Made by a program: the position numbers and the translations under genes. Positions 10,666 to 23,476 of a stretch of 64,000 bases of DNA are shown in pieces; the stretch's first letter is position 1, and each line of letters opens with the position of its first letter. The notes below the pieces were generated by a model. It worked only from the letters and a program-made list of their open reading frames with translations. It did not search any database and had not been told where the DNA came from. Origin of the DNA: Syngnathus acus (Eukaryota; Chordata; Actinopteri; Syngnathiformes; Syngnathidae); assembly GCF_901709675.1 (NCBI RefSeq), contig NC_051089.1, forward strand, positions 4,940,476 to 5,004,475, read 5' to 3'.

Positions 10666-10954
10666 AAAGTAATACATCCGAGGGTTCCACCTAGGTAACA
10701 TGACATTTAACACCAAATTCCCCCAATTTTTTTTTTTAGGAATGTTTTTTCTTATATATAATCCTACAAAACTATTGTCAGAATTAAATATTGACAGATC
10801 AAACACATTAGAATGAATACACACAGTATGACACCAATACATAAATCACGGTGATGATACAGCGAATGCACAGGTGCCCGAAGGTGATGCTGCCAGAGAG
10901 GCCGCCGCTCCCTCGCCTGCCTTGATGGAGTACCCTGGCGGAGCGTTACCTCAA
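10666..10954. other. AT-rich non-coding sequence, no gene seen
   Basis: AT-rich with a T run (10728-10737) and the words ttatatataatcc and gaattaaatattgac. Open frames on the minus strand here have no recognisable domain. Confidence 0.4.
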
Positions 10955-11135
10955 TCACCCGTGGAACAATTAGCAATGCTGAGCAGTTTTGCAATTAAAG
11001 GCCCCCATAACTGTCACATTGGCCCAATTTTAAATCAGCAGGAGTAATATCTGTTTTAGAGCAAAGTTTAATTACAAAGTAAAGCATTAGCATGGTGGTG
11101 ATTAGCATTTTTTAATGATGTTATTATTAGTTCCC
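10955..11135. promoter_or_regulatory. Candidate regulatory block dense in ATTA cores
   Basis: CAATTAG (10968-10974), GCAATTAA (10991-10998), TTTAATTAC (about 11068-11076), gcattagcatgg and gattagcattttttaatgatg occur within 180 bp of repeat-free sequence. The density of homeodomain cores and the regular spacing resemble developmental enhancers. No ORF crosses it. Conservation is untested. Confidence 0.35.
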
Positions 11136-13844
11136 CCCACCCTCCCTCTACTAAGGCCTGTGGGCAAGTAGTTCTTTTCTATGTAGCTGTCACTCAAGTA
11201 TACATTCCCTCCCCTTCCTGCGCGTCGATAAAGAAGTTTTTTTTTCCTTCAGCCGCTCGAATGAATGAGCACCGGTGCCAAGAGGAATAGTGTTTACTTC
11301 AGGCTTGACATTCTCCATCAAACCGCAGCATACTCTTGTGAACAAACAGTCTGTCTAAAATTCTAAATAGGCTCAGTCCAAACGGATGCGAGAGCCCAGT
11401 CAAGGCTTAAATCATCTCTCCGCCGAGCTCAAAAGGGACGCGTTGGAGCCAGAAAATGGAAGGAGCCCGGCTGATGGAATCTGGCGCAAACACGTTCCCA
11501 CCTTTCCAATCTTATTTTCGTCTCTCGCCTTCTGCCTGCTTCCCTTTCGCGGGGGCTTAGTGTACTTTTTGTGTCCCTGGTGCGTACAAAGTCTATCAGA
11601 ATGCATTTGTTTCAGGGAGCCTCCATTCACTTTCAAAGGGTTAAACAGACCATTCAGCGGCCTGTCAACATTCCCTGGCCCACCGCACGGAAAAGTCTGC
11701 TCGAGTTTTGTTCCCCGTCTACACTTGTCTCCTCGGCCCGTTGTTGCTTGTGTCATGTAATATCCATGACAATCGTGTTGGGCTTTTCAGGGGGCTCTGT
11801 AGCACTCATTCTGTGGGGGCCACTTTCAGGCCATAAAGAGCTTTATTTGTGCGGATTTGAAAGAGTCATGTGAAGTGCCCTCCAGGCTGGAATCCTCTTC
11901 AGCGGGTCACTGCCGTCTCAATGGGGCTTCGCTCACATCAGTACTGCCCTCACGTCCATGTGGAACAACATCAACGCCACGGTTGCGAGAAGTTCTTAAA
12001 GTCCCCTGAAAGGTTCACTGCAGGCGGAGGAGAGAAGCGAGGGCAGGAGGTAGTAGGGAGTTGGGGGGGGGGGGTCTGGGTAGAGCCCAAAGCACACATG
12101 AGCAACATGACGGAAAGAGGAATGTTGGCTCACAGGTAAAGAATGAGCCCAACCATTTGGAGCACTAATTTGGACATCTGCAACTTTTGATTCGATTAAG
12201 TTTTCTGGATTGACAATAGAGGAACTGATTGACGACAGGGAATAATTAATAATGTTTTCAATGAGAAAGTTGAGAGATCTTAGGCATAGCCACTATAAAT
12301 CTTAGAGTTCTGTGAATACATTTTGAACCTTCCTGTGCTGAGTTTCCATGTTTTCTCTGTGCTAGCTAGCTTATCGTTCGTTACCGTCTATGCTAACAGG
12401 AAAGCTTAATGATATTTTGACCCGAAATTCCAAACTGTCAATCAATAGTGGAATTCTACATATCTATAGAAAGAATATAAAGCATGGCAGCTCAAAGCCA
12501 ATCCTTAAGAAAAAAGGAGATCAATTTTCATGGACCATATGGAAGTTCTGTTGTGTGAGCCTTTGCCGCGTTACACAGCGGCGATCTAAACAGCCTTGCT
12601 GAATGGTCGACGTTTGCACAAAGCCCCTGCTCAGCTAACTCCGCCTGACCCTCAGCATATGGGCTTCCATTCCAAACATGGCTTTTCACAAACACGACCA
12701 TGCTGCCGGGGCCCTTTGGGACTTTGATTTGTTAATGAATTGCTCTATTGACTTGAATTTTCACTTGCTTCATTAGAAGACACCAACAACATGGCCGTCT
12801 TGCTTTCTTTTAATTCCAATCCTGAGTGGCTGCTCGGAGAGGAGGATGTGGGCAGGACGAAGGAGGGGCTCATTGTATTTTTGGAGTTAAATCTGCAGAC
12901 TTGTCATCTGCTTCACCCCTCCCTCGCCCATTCTTCAGCTTAGCTAATTTGTATTGTGGCAATTTAGACAACTCTTCAGTGCTCAGTGATGCAAGAGAAC
13001 AAACCTAATGCCCCCATTCCCACCTCCCTCTACCCCCCCCCCCCAACTTCCATCTCAGGCCATGGCCCAGGACCAGCCTCTTCTAAATCTATTTCCCAGT
13101 CCCTCCCCAGTCCTCATTACCATATGGACACAATAATGGTTGTGTCAGGACGATACCTGCTTTACAAGTAGCAGATTATTGTGTCCCCGCCAGTGTTAAC
13201 ACAACAAGTACAAGCTCTCTGTCTGTGGCCATTCCACCGGCTGTCAGCACTCATCCATAATGGCCATGTCACACCATAACACATGGCGCACAAAGACGTA
13301 TGACCCTGCAGCAACGCGCACAAAGACATACAGGCTGCTCCAAGATGTGGTGAACATATGGCCTCGTGCAATATAGGCTCTCCTCGGCGATTTACTATGG
13401 AGCCAAAAAAAAAAAAAACGCCTGCCCTTTGTCCAGAAAATGGTTCCCCCCACCCACTAGCACGGCTGCTAGGACTCACAGTGGCACGGTTTTGCACCAA
13501 TTACACCACACTTTTACCAGGAGGGCCATCTGCATGCCAAATGGACCAGTCTGGACGGGCATTCTGGTCTGATAGGTGTGAATATCACAGGCCTAAGAGT
13601 GTATTAAACACAGCGGGGGGCTTGTATGTGTTTGTGTACACATTGGCCATGCAAATGTTTTACCCCCACCCTCCTCCTCCTATAACACTGCAACAACAAC
13701 AACAAACACATTCCTACCATTTTGCAGTGCCCCATCAGAAACAAAAGCAAGTAAAGACGGTCCCATATCTAATCTGGTTGAACTCTCAGCCGCATTTGCA
13801 CACATGGACAATTTCAAGGGACTTCTACTAAGCCAACAAAATTG
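11136..13844. other. Non-coding; several candidate blocks, no gene supported
   Basis: About 11590-11880 is repeat-free and includes ggccataaagagctttattt, two facing CDX/HOX-type words. About 12600-12800 contains gatttgttaatgaattgctc. G and C runs lie at 12063-12074 and 13033-13044, and a run of 14 A at 13405-13418. Overlapping frames on both strands (for example 11386-11760, 13162-13500 and 13358-13831) give unrelated, unrecognisable proteins, which argues against coding. Confidence 0.4.
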
Positions 13845-13872
13845 GTGTGTGTGTGTGTGTGTGTGTGTGTGT
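13845..13872. repeat. (GT)14 microsatellite
   Basis: An uninterrupted 28-bp GT tract. It generates the Cys-Val or Thr-His runs in overlapping open frames, which are not genes. Confidence 0.95.
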
Positions 13873-14928
13873 CGCTGCAGTGTCTTGATACGAGAGCGAA
13901 CAGATAGCATTTTTCTACTATTAAGCCATTTTGCAGAAAATGGACGAAACAGAATATTTTTTACGCACCAACTCCATTACTTCTTCATTATTCCTCCAAA
14001 AATTGTGTGGTTTCAGTTTGTTAGTTCACAGCATTAATGGGGAAAAAAATACTTCCTCATGATTTCACGACACTAGATCATAAAGTGATGGTGCATTTTG
14101 TGATGACTGGAATCATTTTTGCAACCCTTTTTCTTCACATTGTTATAATGGAAAAAATTTGAAATGGGCAGACAGAGGCCATGACATTTTCCATAATGAC
14201 TTGATTTTCACTTTCATGGTTTATTTTTAGGTGGCACATCGGCCTTAAGTGTACCCACCAGAGTGGAGTTTGTATACAAGTGACATATGGATGTTTCTTT
14301 AAACCCATACAGACCCGAGCAAGATTGGTATCATTGAAAATTTGCAATTTATATATTCATTTCTCTAAATTAGCTTTGTTTGGACTTTGGCAGGACTCTT
14401 GGCACACATGTTGCACTGTAGTTATATTACAGCAAGGGATGTTAAGGTGGACTTGCTGTCCTCGCCACCTTCCTGGAACTGTACTGTATGTGCAAGAAGG
14501 CATCGGGTCAGCCGGAGGAGCTTCCTGCCATGCGAGGCTGCGCAGAAGCCTGCTGTGCGGGATTTACATGGCGGCCGTCCTCTATTGTCTGATGAGAGGA
14601 TGTGCACCGGTGTTGTCTGGGCTCTGAGCCGGGGACACACTGAGTATGACGCACAAAACACTCTCACTCAGGGTGGAGCGTTCCACTCTCACTGAGCTTG
14701 TGGCCTCGCACAGCAAGGTTGCCCTCAAATTTGTTTTAATCTCAATCAAACAAAACAGGAAAAGGTGTGTTTATGGAGTATTTTTGGGGAGTAGCTTTGT
14801 ATCTAAAAATACCATACATAAATATAATAAACCCGCAAATAGTGCTGCTAATAGACACTGTGCCACAATTATTAAGTTGAACCAAAAACAATTCTGGAAT
14901 TAAATCAGTTCATATAATTATTATCATT
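13873..14928. other. Non-coding, no gene seen
   Basis: AT-rich at the start and end. A GC-richer middle at about 14450-14700 has overlapping open frames on both strands (14280-14627, 14387-14695 and 14422-14667) with no recognisable domain. Confidence 0.4.
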
Positions 14929-14950
14929 GTTATTATTATTATTATTATTA
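14929..14950. repeat. Short (TTA)n tract
   Basis: About 22 bp of TTA/ATT trinucleotide repeat with one early interruption. Confidence 0.85.
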
Positions 14951-16460
14951 ACAACGACACATCTAAATAGTGATCCTGTTTGAATTCTGTTCCTAACCAA
15001 AACAGTTGCACCTACCTTCACTACTATGTGGAGTTATTGACACTAGCTCAAGAAAAAGACAAATCCCCATAATTATACCCCAAACCGAGCTGAGGTCTCT
15101 AGTGATTTGTTGATGGGAAATTTGAGTGATACTTTCACCTGAAACTTTGGTCCAGGTCCGAATAGGATGCTCCACTATAGCATCTCAATACAGACAAAGT
15201 TGATGGGAAAAGACTCAATAACTCCGCCATGCTGCTACGTTAGACAGAATATTTATCCAGTTTGGGCACCTGCTGTGGGAGACATTACCCATTTGTAAGT
15301 ATTAACATGGGCATCCCCCCCTCAAACCCCCACTTCCACTCTGCACTCTTAACTCCCTCCCTCTGTGAGTACACTGTCAGTCATGTTGCAGCCTTTTAAA
15401 TGTCACCCACTTACCGCGGAGAGCCGTCGACCCAGCTTGACAGTTTTATTGGGAAACGACGGAGGGGAGACTGAGAAAGAGGTAGAGTCGAGTCGAATTA
15501 GAATAATCAGACTGATGTGATTAATAGGAGCGCCATTGTGGGCTAATCACGTGCAGCGATCATCACGGCGGCAGACTTCAAATTAGCAAGGCCTCACCGT
15601 GAGGGCTTTGATCTGGCGGGCATCAAATGGAGCCCGGCGTCAGGTTGTCACTTACTTAAAGTACACCTTCGCCTTGACGTCCCGCCACAGTGCTAAAAAT
15701 AGCCTCCGTCAGACGAAACATCACAAAAGATACAACGGAGCAATGGTGGAGGCTCCTCGGTAGAAGAAGAAGACATGAAAGTGACATCGGCCCTCAAGGC
15801 TGCTTGCTTATTTGTGTCTTTTCAAGTCCACTTACAGGAATTACCATGGAATCATTTATCAACTCTTCCCTTTTGTCTGCCTTTCATGCAAAACATCTGG
15901 ATGAGATTTAGGTTGAATCTTCGTGTGTCCTCTTTTGTTTTTCCGGCAGGCCAAGAAGGCTGACTGTAACGGGATTGGCACGCTTATTACGACGGCTCTG
16001 TCTCTCCGCTGAAGTCAATGGAGACAGGGCTCAGAGCTTAAAACAATAGAGATGATGGAAAAAAAAAAAAAGGTTTTAAAAGGAGGCTGTCACGGCGCTT
16101 ATGCAGCTGAGTTTTTACGCCAGCTCCGGCGTCATGGCGACGCTCTCGTCCGTCCTCCTTACAGGAATACTGACATTTTCATTAAAAGGTCAGCCATCTT
16201 TTCATGTTTTTTTTCACCCCGCCGCTTAATGCGAGTCGAAAGGTGAAAGCGAGCCAGAAAAGGAGACGCCAAGATACAAGATCAGAAAAGTTAAAAGAAA
16301 TGTGAAAATGATCAGTTCGTGTGCAGCTCTTACCTCAAACCTAGTTTTGAATTACACGCCGTGAAAGACTTGATAGCGCATTGCATGCCTTGCATTTTCA
16401 TCTCGTTTAAAGTTTACTCATATAGTGTCTCTATTGAAATAGATTAAAATTGAAATATGT
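14951..16460. other. Non-coding; balanced block at 15.4-15.7 kb and an acceptor-like site at 15949
   Basis: At about 15410-15680 there is a repeat-free segment with gactgatgtgattaatagg, gggctaatcacgtgc and caaattagcaagg, compatible with a regulatory block. A pyrimidine-rich stretch ending in ggcag at 15949 is a good splice-acceptor match. The sequence after it stays open for 20 codons before a stop, and no donor is obvious. I do not call an exon. Confidence 0.35.
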
Positions 16461-16529
16461 TTATTTATTTATTTGTTATTATTTTTATTTATGTATTTAT
16501 GTATATTTATTTTATTTTTTTATTTATTC
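16461..16529. repeat. TTTA-rich simple repeat
   Basis: Irregular (TTTA)n tract with TTTG and TTAT variants over about 70 bp, followed by a short C run. Confidence 0.85.
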
Positions 16530-16633
16530 TACCCCCCCATACAACAACTTACAGGCTGAATATTTACCTTTAAGGGGTGTGGCCTAATGCGTGACATCAG
16601 GAAGTAGTTGCTAGATAAATATAATCAACATAT

Positions 16634-16690
16634 AGATTCGAACCCAGAACCTCATATCCTTGAGGCAGTTGTGCTAATCACTATTCAGCC
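16634..16690 (-). mobile_element. tRNA-derived SINE-like head fragment
   Basis: agattcgaacccagaacctc followed by ttgaggcagttgtgctaatcac is, on the minus strand, the order box A-like (gtgattagcacaactgcctc) then box B-like (gggttcgaatct). It matches the first part of a fish repeat common in percomorphs. The cloverleaf cannot be completed, so it is not a functional tRNA gene. Only about 57 bp are left. Confidence 0.6.
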
Positions 16691-19600
16691 AAAAATGCTC
16701 CGAATATTAAAGGGAAATATTTTTTTTCAATTCTTGCACAATTATATCATGTATTTAGTATGATGGAAGAGAGCATCCTTGCCACTGATTTACTTGAAGG
16801 TTGTTTATAACATTCCTTGTTAATTAAAAGGACCAACAATCCTCCAAGCCTCAAGACTATGCACTTAATTCAGTATTTATATGTTAAATAATTCCTGGGG
16901 ATGTGAGGATTCCCATTACGAGATAATACTTTGAAATGAACGCCAAAATAAAAGAGGGAGGGACAAGTGGGGGCCCTCTTAGTTCTCTAATTTACTGTGT
17001 CGACCGTGTGAAGTACCAGGATGCCCCCATTTAGTCGTTCAAATGAGGGATGTACAATTCCTTCCTCTGAAAATGGATTAAAATAATTTGGCTGGAATAA
17101 TCATTTAAATAGCAATAAGGAGCCCGAGTGTATCTATTGAGCATAAAGTATAAATTAAATAGCTTATTACCGCTTTTCATTTCCTTGAGGGAATCATCTC
17201 GACTGCTTTTTTTCTCTCAACCCCCCACCCCCCCCCACACCCCATCCTCGGAAGACGGGCTAATTTCTGCTGAAGTGAGGGGGGAAAAGTACATGAAAGT
17301 CTCCTGTTCTACACAGTGGATCTCATTCTCCATGCCGTCCATATTTCTGTCTGTCTATCCGGAGATGTGCGCTAAAGCCTCCTTAATCTAACCGCGTTAG
17401 GAGAGTAAGCGAGAAATCGTAACTGTGGCTCGGTGCGATTGGTCCCTGAGTAAATCCCAGGCCTAATCTTTCGCGTCGTACCTGTCAGAACGCCGGCGAC
17501 CCTCTGCACTCGCATTCCTCCGCATCTTGTCAATATGTTGCCGAGAGGAGTTAATTTCATCACCCTTGGGAAAAATGAAGATGTGCAACGGGCCTGGTGT
17601 GGAAATGTGTTGTGTGTGGAATGCTGAAGGGTGCTTATTTTGGTGACGTCATGACGGGAAGAAGCTGCCCAAGACTTGTTTGGCCCCAACAGCTGCGTTT
17701 ACCCGCAGTAATGCGCCGCGTCGGCCCCTCTCCCCGCTGTCAGCGCACCGATCGGCTTTCATGGATCATCTCTTATCTACAGAGTCTGTCACTGCCGAGG
17801 AGGGGCTCCTGCCATGGTTCACAGAACAGAAGCCCCCTGATTTTCGCTACTGTGCCATCCTATCCTTAATCACCCTCATCTCGCCCCCTCGCATGTGATC
17901 CGTGTTTGCGTCATTAGTTCCAAATGAGAGCCAAGGGGGGTTGTTGGTTGGAGGATGGCCACTATGAAGGGAAGGAAGACGCTTTTGTTTATTTGGACAG
18001 ATGCACGCAGGCCCATCTCTGAACTTGTGTCAATGATCAAAGGGGCCGATGATGTAGAACAGATTCATGGGCCATGTCTTATCAGCCCTCCAGCCCTGCC
18101 CCTGCTCCGGCCATCATCCATCACGCCGATCCCCTCGTCTGTCTCGCCGCGACGACGGCACCCTAAACAAGGTGCATTCATCACTGACGCTTGCCTCTTA
18201 TGCCAGGTGGCTTCACGCCCTCCGGGCCGTGGAGGCACTCTCCAACCCTCACCTCCAGTACAACCTCTTTGTGGCAATGTATTAGTTTAGTTTGTCTTTA
18301 TTAGGTGTACTCGGTTCACTAAAGTCCTGGCATGCAGTCATACTACGGTAAAGTCTTAAGACTAACATTTGTTTACGCTAACAGTTTTAGCAATGCTACA
18401 AAGACCATAACGATAACGTTAAGGCCAAACTGTTAAAAATAACAATTGATTTATGTAGTAGTGACCCGAGGTCACTTAACTGTTCTTAGACTGGGGGGGA
18501 AACCAAATGTTTGTTTAGTTTGTTTAGCCATTTGTTTGTGAGTTAGCAAGCTATTTCTTGGTTTGTGGAGGACAACGGCCAGACAGTGACAAGTGAAAAT
18601 CAACTAGTGAAATGACAAAAAAAGAAAATTCTGAATATTGATCCTTTTTTTAAGACTAAACTTAGTTCTGTTATTCCAATGCAACAATGTCTTGGCCACA
18701 TTTCTGTATATTCATTTGAGTCTTCTCTGTGCGGTTATCTTGTCTTGCCTCTTTTATTGATCTAAAGTGGAATGCAAGGCGCTCTCAGACAATAGCAGGA
18801 CCAAAAATGGCTTAAGTGGTTCTTTAGTGTCAGCAGGCTAAGCAAAGCGTTTCGTGCAGGCTTTTACAAGACCGACGCGGTGCCTTTGTGTTTGCCAAAA
18901 TAGTTGACTTAAAACAAATCCCAAGTGTGACACCAAAGGGTAATGGCTGCACACTCACGAGCGAGTAGAAAAAAAATGTGGCAGTTCAAAGGAGAACCCC
19001 GTCTTTTCTCTTTTGTTTTGTTTTTTTCCACCAGACTGTACTTTCCTTCAAAAAGTTGCAGAGGTGAAAGCATAAAGATTTTGTGCTGGAGTTTTGTCAG
19101 GTAAAAATTAATTAAATAGCTTGTTGTGGTGTGCATATAATGATCATCCAGATCCTCAACAAAACTGAGTGGGTCAGTTCATTAGGTACATTTCATGACT
19201 TCTTGGGAGGTTTGTTCTCACTGAGCTTAGCAATGACAACCTGGAAGAATTACCGTTATATTACTCCTCATTCCAGTCTCCGAGGGGAGGCTTTAGTGTG
19301 ACTGAGAATGAGGTCGACATGTCAAAGTTCACTGTCATACCATGCACCGTAAAATGACAGCATGTATGTGTGAAAGTCAAAGTCAACTCGAAAGGTGAAT
19401 TCTTGGGCACAGATGTTGACAGCAACGCTATGAGTTCAGCCCGAGGCGACGCAAACAAACACTTGACGAAGACGTTTGGGTGACAGCCGGACGTAAGACG
19501 ACATTCAGACGAGGCTACCGCCGTAATGAGATGGCGGGCGGACGCACTTCAATATTTCTCCCGTATCCTCCATGGGAGTTGTGTCACCTTGCTTTCGTCC

Positions 19601-20354
19601 TTGGCCTCTGAACTGTTAATAAGCCCATTTGTTCAAATGACAGTGGCAGGCAGCATAAGCTACACCCTCTTCCCTCCCCTCACATCCCCTTCTACCACCT
19701 CATTCCTCAAAGCAGGAGTCAGTTATCCCCTCCTGGCGGGGTTGAACGGATATCACTCCGACTGCTGTGACAGCTCCACTTTAGCATATTCATGACGAGC
19801 ACGATTTCATTTCACAGGTGTATTAAAAATACCCCTTACCTCTAAAACGGCCATGCATGAAAACCGTTTGGGTTGGAAGTGGTAGTGGTGGGGGGAGGAA
19901 TGTAAAAATATAAGCACGCATCTGAGGCCTGGGTCAAGAACCTTATTTCACAGTGACACCGCGGGGGCAGTTTGGCAGCGGCAATGTTTGTCAATTCGCC
20001 ATTGGCGAGCAAGAGGCCCGAACCGAACGCATCATATTTATGGCGCACTTTTGTGAATACATTACCCCCCTGTCACGGTGAAATAAGTGACATCCTTACA
20101 CACTGCTCCAAAAAAAGGGGGTAGATAAGAGCCAAAAGTAATTAGTACATTCATCTTTTTTACGATATCGTTTTTCAGACGTATATGATCTCAATGTAAA
20201 TTAGAAATAAGGAGGAGATCAGGGGCGAGGAAAGATGAAATTAATTCATGAAGCGGGTCAAGCGCCCTATAGTTGCTGCGCAAAGGGGGTAGGCCAGCGG
20301 TAATTTACGGTGGCTCTGCCACTGCCACACACCTGGCATGGACTGATACCCCCC
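16691..20354. other. Non-coding; scattered candidate blocks, no gene supported
   Basis: At about 16870-17125 the words gggatgtgaggattcccattac, ataatttggctggaataatc and catttaaatagcaataagg form a repeat-free AT-core cluster. At 17.4-18.3 kb several short open frames on both strands overlap without recognisable domains. From about 18300 to 19140 the sequence is AT-rich. The segment 19470-19800 is balanced again (gtctaccgccgtaatgag-like words and gcatattcatgacgagc). I see no transposon ends. Confidence 0.38.
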
Positions 20355-20370
20355 CACACACACACACACA
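20355..20370. repeat. Short (CA)8 tract next to a C run
   Basis: A run of 7-8 C followed by about 16 bp of CA repeat. Confidence 0.85.
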
Positions 20371-21553
20371 ATAATGCTGGGCCTCCACTCCCACTTCCTC
20401 AGATTTACAGAAACTGAGAGAAAAACGATTATACCGGCGTGAATTATTAAATTATGAGTTCCTTCCAAAACAATAATGTAAATAATCCATTTAATCCGCT
20501 ACTGAATAAAAAAGAACCATCAATCCAAGATGAATTAAAAGTGCTATAAGTCCGCTGTAAATAGTTTGTTACTTCTGTAGTCATTTGCACGCGAGTAATT
20601 TAGCTACATGCTATTTACATATATAGCATCTTCACATAAAAATATATTAATTCGAAATTTATTCCAGACTCCATCGCAGTGAGACAGACATTGTGATGAT
20701 ATCCATAGAGGAAGAAATAGAACTAGCAACCACAGATGCTCCTGTCATAGTAGGTTGTATTTTCTGTTCTATGGTTATCATCAATAAAAATAAGTCATTT
20801 TTTCATTATATTTAATTTCATTTAAAATCCAAATTCAACAGCATTTGATCGTGGAGGTCCCACTGTATTGGCACTTCATAGATTGCTACAAGGACCCATT
20901 ACTTCAGTCCAGACTAAAAACAAAAAATTCATTTTGTCATCACAAGACCAGTGACCAAGCTGCTTTTCAGTCAGTTTTAACATTATCTCCCATGTGCACA
21001 TTATAACAGGCAGAATGTGAGCGTAGGAGATTAACGCCTCGGAAAAGCAGATGCGGAATTTAATTCTCCCGTCCACCATTGCCCGGGAAACCATTAAGTA
21101 ATCACAACATTTTCCCTCCATTAAATTCGCGGCTGGTACTGTGCACACAAATGAAAGGGGGGGGGGGGGTGCTTAGGAGCAAAGCTCGGCCATTTTTTAT
21201 TGACTGTAACGTTGGACCCTGCCTGCAGGCTCCGATGAATAAAACTGTTAAATAGCGTGCCTCAATCTGTCAGGAAATGAAAAGTCAGGGAATGGGTAAA
21301 AATAAAATCTAAGTTAAAAAAAAATGTTGAGATGTGTTCAACGCGATAAAGCTAGGTGGAATAAATGAGAAAAATAAAATAAAGATGTGCTTGATATTTC
21401 TCCATTATTTTCCAGTCATTTTACTCGACTGCAAATGATTTTTGTCCCCAGCAGGTACAGATAAGCTTCATGTGGCGAGGAAGTGGCTGAATTGGACTTG
21501 CTTTAAACGGATTAAAAACACAAACACACCAACCTACAGGTACCAAGTGCAAA
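20371..21553. other. Non-coding; end of a dispersed repeat near 20.85 kb and a 13-G run
   Basis: About 20840-20872 reads gatcgtggaggtcccactgta, the reversed end of a repeat that in forward copies starts near acagtggtacctc. AT-rich sequence lies just upstream. A run of 13 G occurs at 21157-21169. The 90-codon minus-strand open frame at 20876-21148 has no recognisable domain. Confidence 0.35.
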
Positions 21554-21572
21554 CGCACACACGCACACACAC
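21554..21572. repeat. Short (CA)n tract
   Basis: About 19 bp of CA repeat with one G interruption. Confidence 0.75.
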
Positions 21573-21708
21573 GTATTGACAACCTGGAATGCATACAGTA
21601 AGCGTGACTAATTACTTATGGACGGCTATGCGAGGAATTAACACGGCCTTGAAATGATATTTAATGTTAACTCGGCGAAGCCAGCTGCAGGAGCCCTCCG
21701 GGGGATAG

Positions 21709-21721
21709 AGGTCAAAGGGGC
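21709..21721 (+). promoter_or_regulatory. DR1-like nuclear-receptor site
   Basis: AGGTCA, a one-base spacer A, then AGGGGC gives a direct repeat with spacing 1, with one half perfect and the other one base off AGGTCA-type consensus (AGGKSA). DR1 sites are bound by RXR, HNF4 and COUP-TF (NR2F) type receptors. A TATA-like word (ctctataaacg, about 21729-21739) and an AT-core run (ctgattaattggctaattc, 21771-21789) follow within 80 bp, so the site sits in a motif-rich segment. One site can occur by chance. Confidence 0.3.
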
Positions 21722-21799
21722 GGTCCGCCTCTATAAACGAGCACTTAAGGGCAGAGGAGAGGGTCCTGCTCTGATTAATTGGCTAATTCATTAGTTTGG

Positions 21800-23381
21800 T
21801 TAAGTCGTTTAGTGAAGGGAAGAAAAAGGGGGTGAGATGAGAAGGGGCCCTCTAACCTGAGGGGAGCTCCGGCAAAGACGAAAGGGAGGAAGACTGTGGC
21901 TAATGCCAGATAACAACATCAAATGAAGTGTGAACTCAATATTATGCGGCACCAGCGCTTCCAGGAAAATGAGTGAAAGCGACTCCACGTAAACAAGCCG
22001 CGGAGGTGTACTGGTGAATTTGACGGCCATGTTCCTACACGTGAACAACTATGAAGACTGGTGAAGCCGAGGCAAAGTGTATGGCGGACATTTTGAGCAA
22101 GCTAAGATGTGTGTAAAACATGCATGAATTTGTAAATAAATGACTTTGGTAGTGGGTGCCGCATGGGTTACATTTCAAGAGAATTTGGATAAAGGAGTAG
22201 AAATTTTAACTGTTTGTGTTCTAAAGTATCGCAGTACTATGAAAGCACGAGCTAGCTGTGAGCTATCAACCAGTAACGAGAAAGTAGCCAGCTAACTAAA
22301 AAAACTGGGCAAACAAATATACGTTCAGAGTTTGATTTGATTCCATTCATAAAAGTAAAGGTAGTAAAATTGTTGTATTTGTACTTTTACACATTCCAGT
22401 CCTGACTATATTTCATGTAGACACACCCCGGGTTTTGCACACTGGCCTTCTGTATGTCACCCTTCCCTGCTGAGTATTTAGATAAGCATTACTTCAAAGT
22501 TACTGCCATCATCTATCATGCTCTTTGGGTTATCGGACCGTTTGAAGCTCCGGCTTTGGTCAACGAGACCGATTGTCGAGCCAGCTAAGATGTGTGAACA
22601 TGTGTTTGCATACTACTCTTTCATGATTATACTTAGAAAGGCATCTTTACACCGACGTGCATTTACATGCCGGTGAATTCATCCAAACACACGTGCATGC
22701 TGATTCGTACACCTGGGTAGAACACAATGGCGGCCCAATGTGTGTGCCAGCCTGTTGCTTTACTCCCCTCCATTGCTGTCCATCAGATTCCGCCCAGGGG
22801 ATCCCAATTCTAAATCCTCAGGGGCGGGTGGGGGGTTAACAGGGCTGGCGATCCCACCCCCCTCCCTTTCTTCACTCGAATGCCAGGATCGGGTTTGGGA
22901 ATGGCAGCAGTTTTTGTGTACAGTGGACAGCTGGTACATTCCAGATAACAGCTGAATTTCAAGCGACTACAAAAGGCAACAAAAAAAAGCGCATGCGTTG
23001 GGTTTTAGCTTCCCAGTCAGGCCCAAATTGTTTGTATCTACAAGCTTCCGCACAATATCGCAACAACAGTCGCTAGTCAGTCATGTGTCTGGTTCTGCGG
23101 ATACACTAAATGGGATGTTGGAATTGGATAAGCTGCTAAATATGCATCATGGATACTGACAGGCAACAACAGTTGGTGCACATCAATGGAATGAGATCCA
23201 GTACAAAAACGCCATTCATCTCTCTATTTTCTATACTTTTTAACCTCATTGGGGCCATTGGTGAGTGAGAAAATTCCAGCTGACATTGGGCAAAATGAGG
23301 TATACATCCTGGACTGGTCAACAGCCAATGGCAGGACACATATGGACAAACAACCATTCATATAATTTCAGTGGTAGCTGG
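21800..23381. other. Non-coding, no gene seen
   Basis: Mixed composition. Open frames of up to 79 codons have no recognisable domain. The segment 22730-22900 is GC-rich with runs of G and C. There are no transposon ends or simple repeats longer than about 12 bp. Confidence 0.4.
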
Positions 23382-23476
23382 TTATTTATTTATTTATTTA
23401 TTTATATTGTATTTAATTTTATTATTTTATATTATTTTATTTATTTTTATTTATCTATTTATTTATTTATTTTTTA
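23382..23476. repeat. (TTTA)n microsatellite-like tract
   Basis: About 95 bp of TTTA repeat with TTAT and TTGT variants. It explains the Phe-Ile-Tyr rich open frame ending here. Confidence 0.9.

Noticed and set aside
12048-12058. let-7-like word gaggtagtagg
   Set aside because: It diverges immediately after the match and no complementary arm is present within 100 bp, so it is not a microRNA hairpin.
16634-16690. tRNA gene on the minus strand
   Set aside because: Box-like words are present but the acceptor and anticodon stems cannot be paired; it is the head of a SINE-like repeat.
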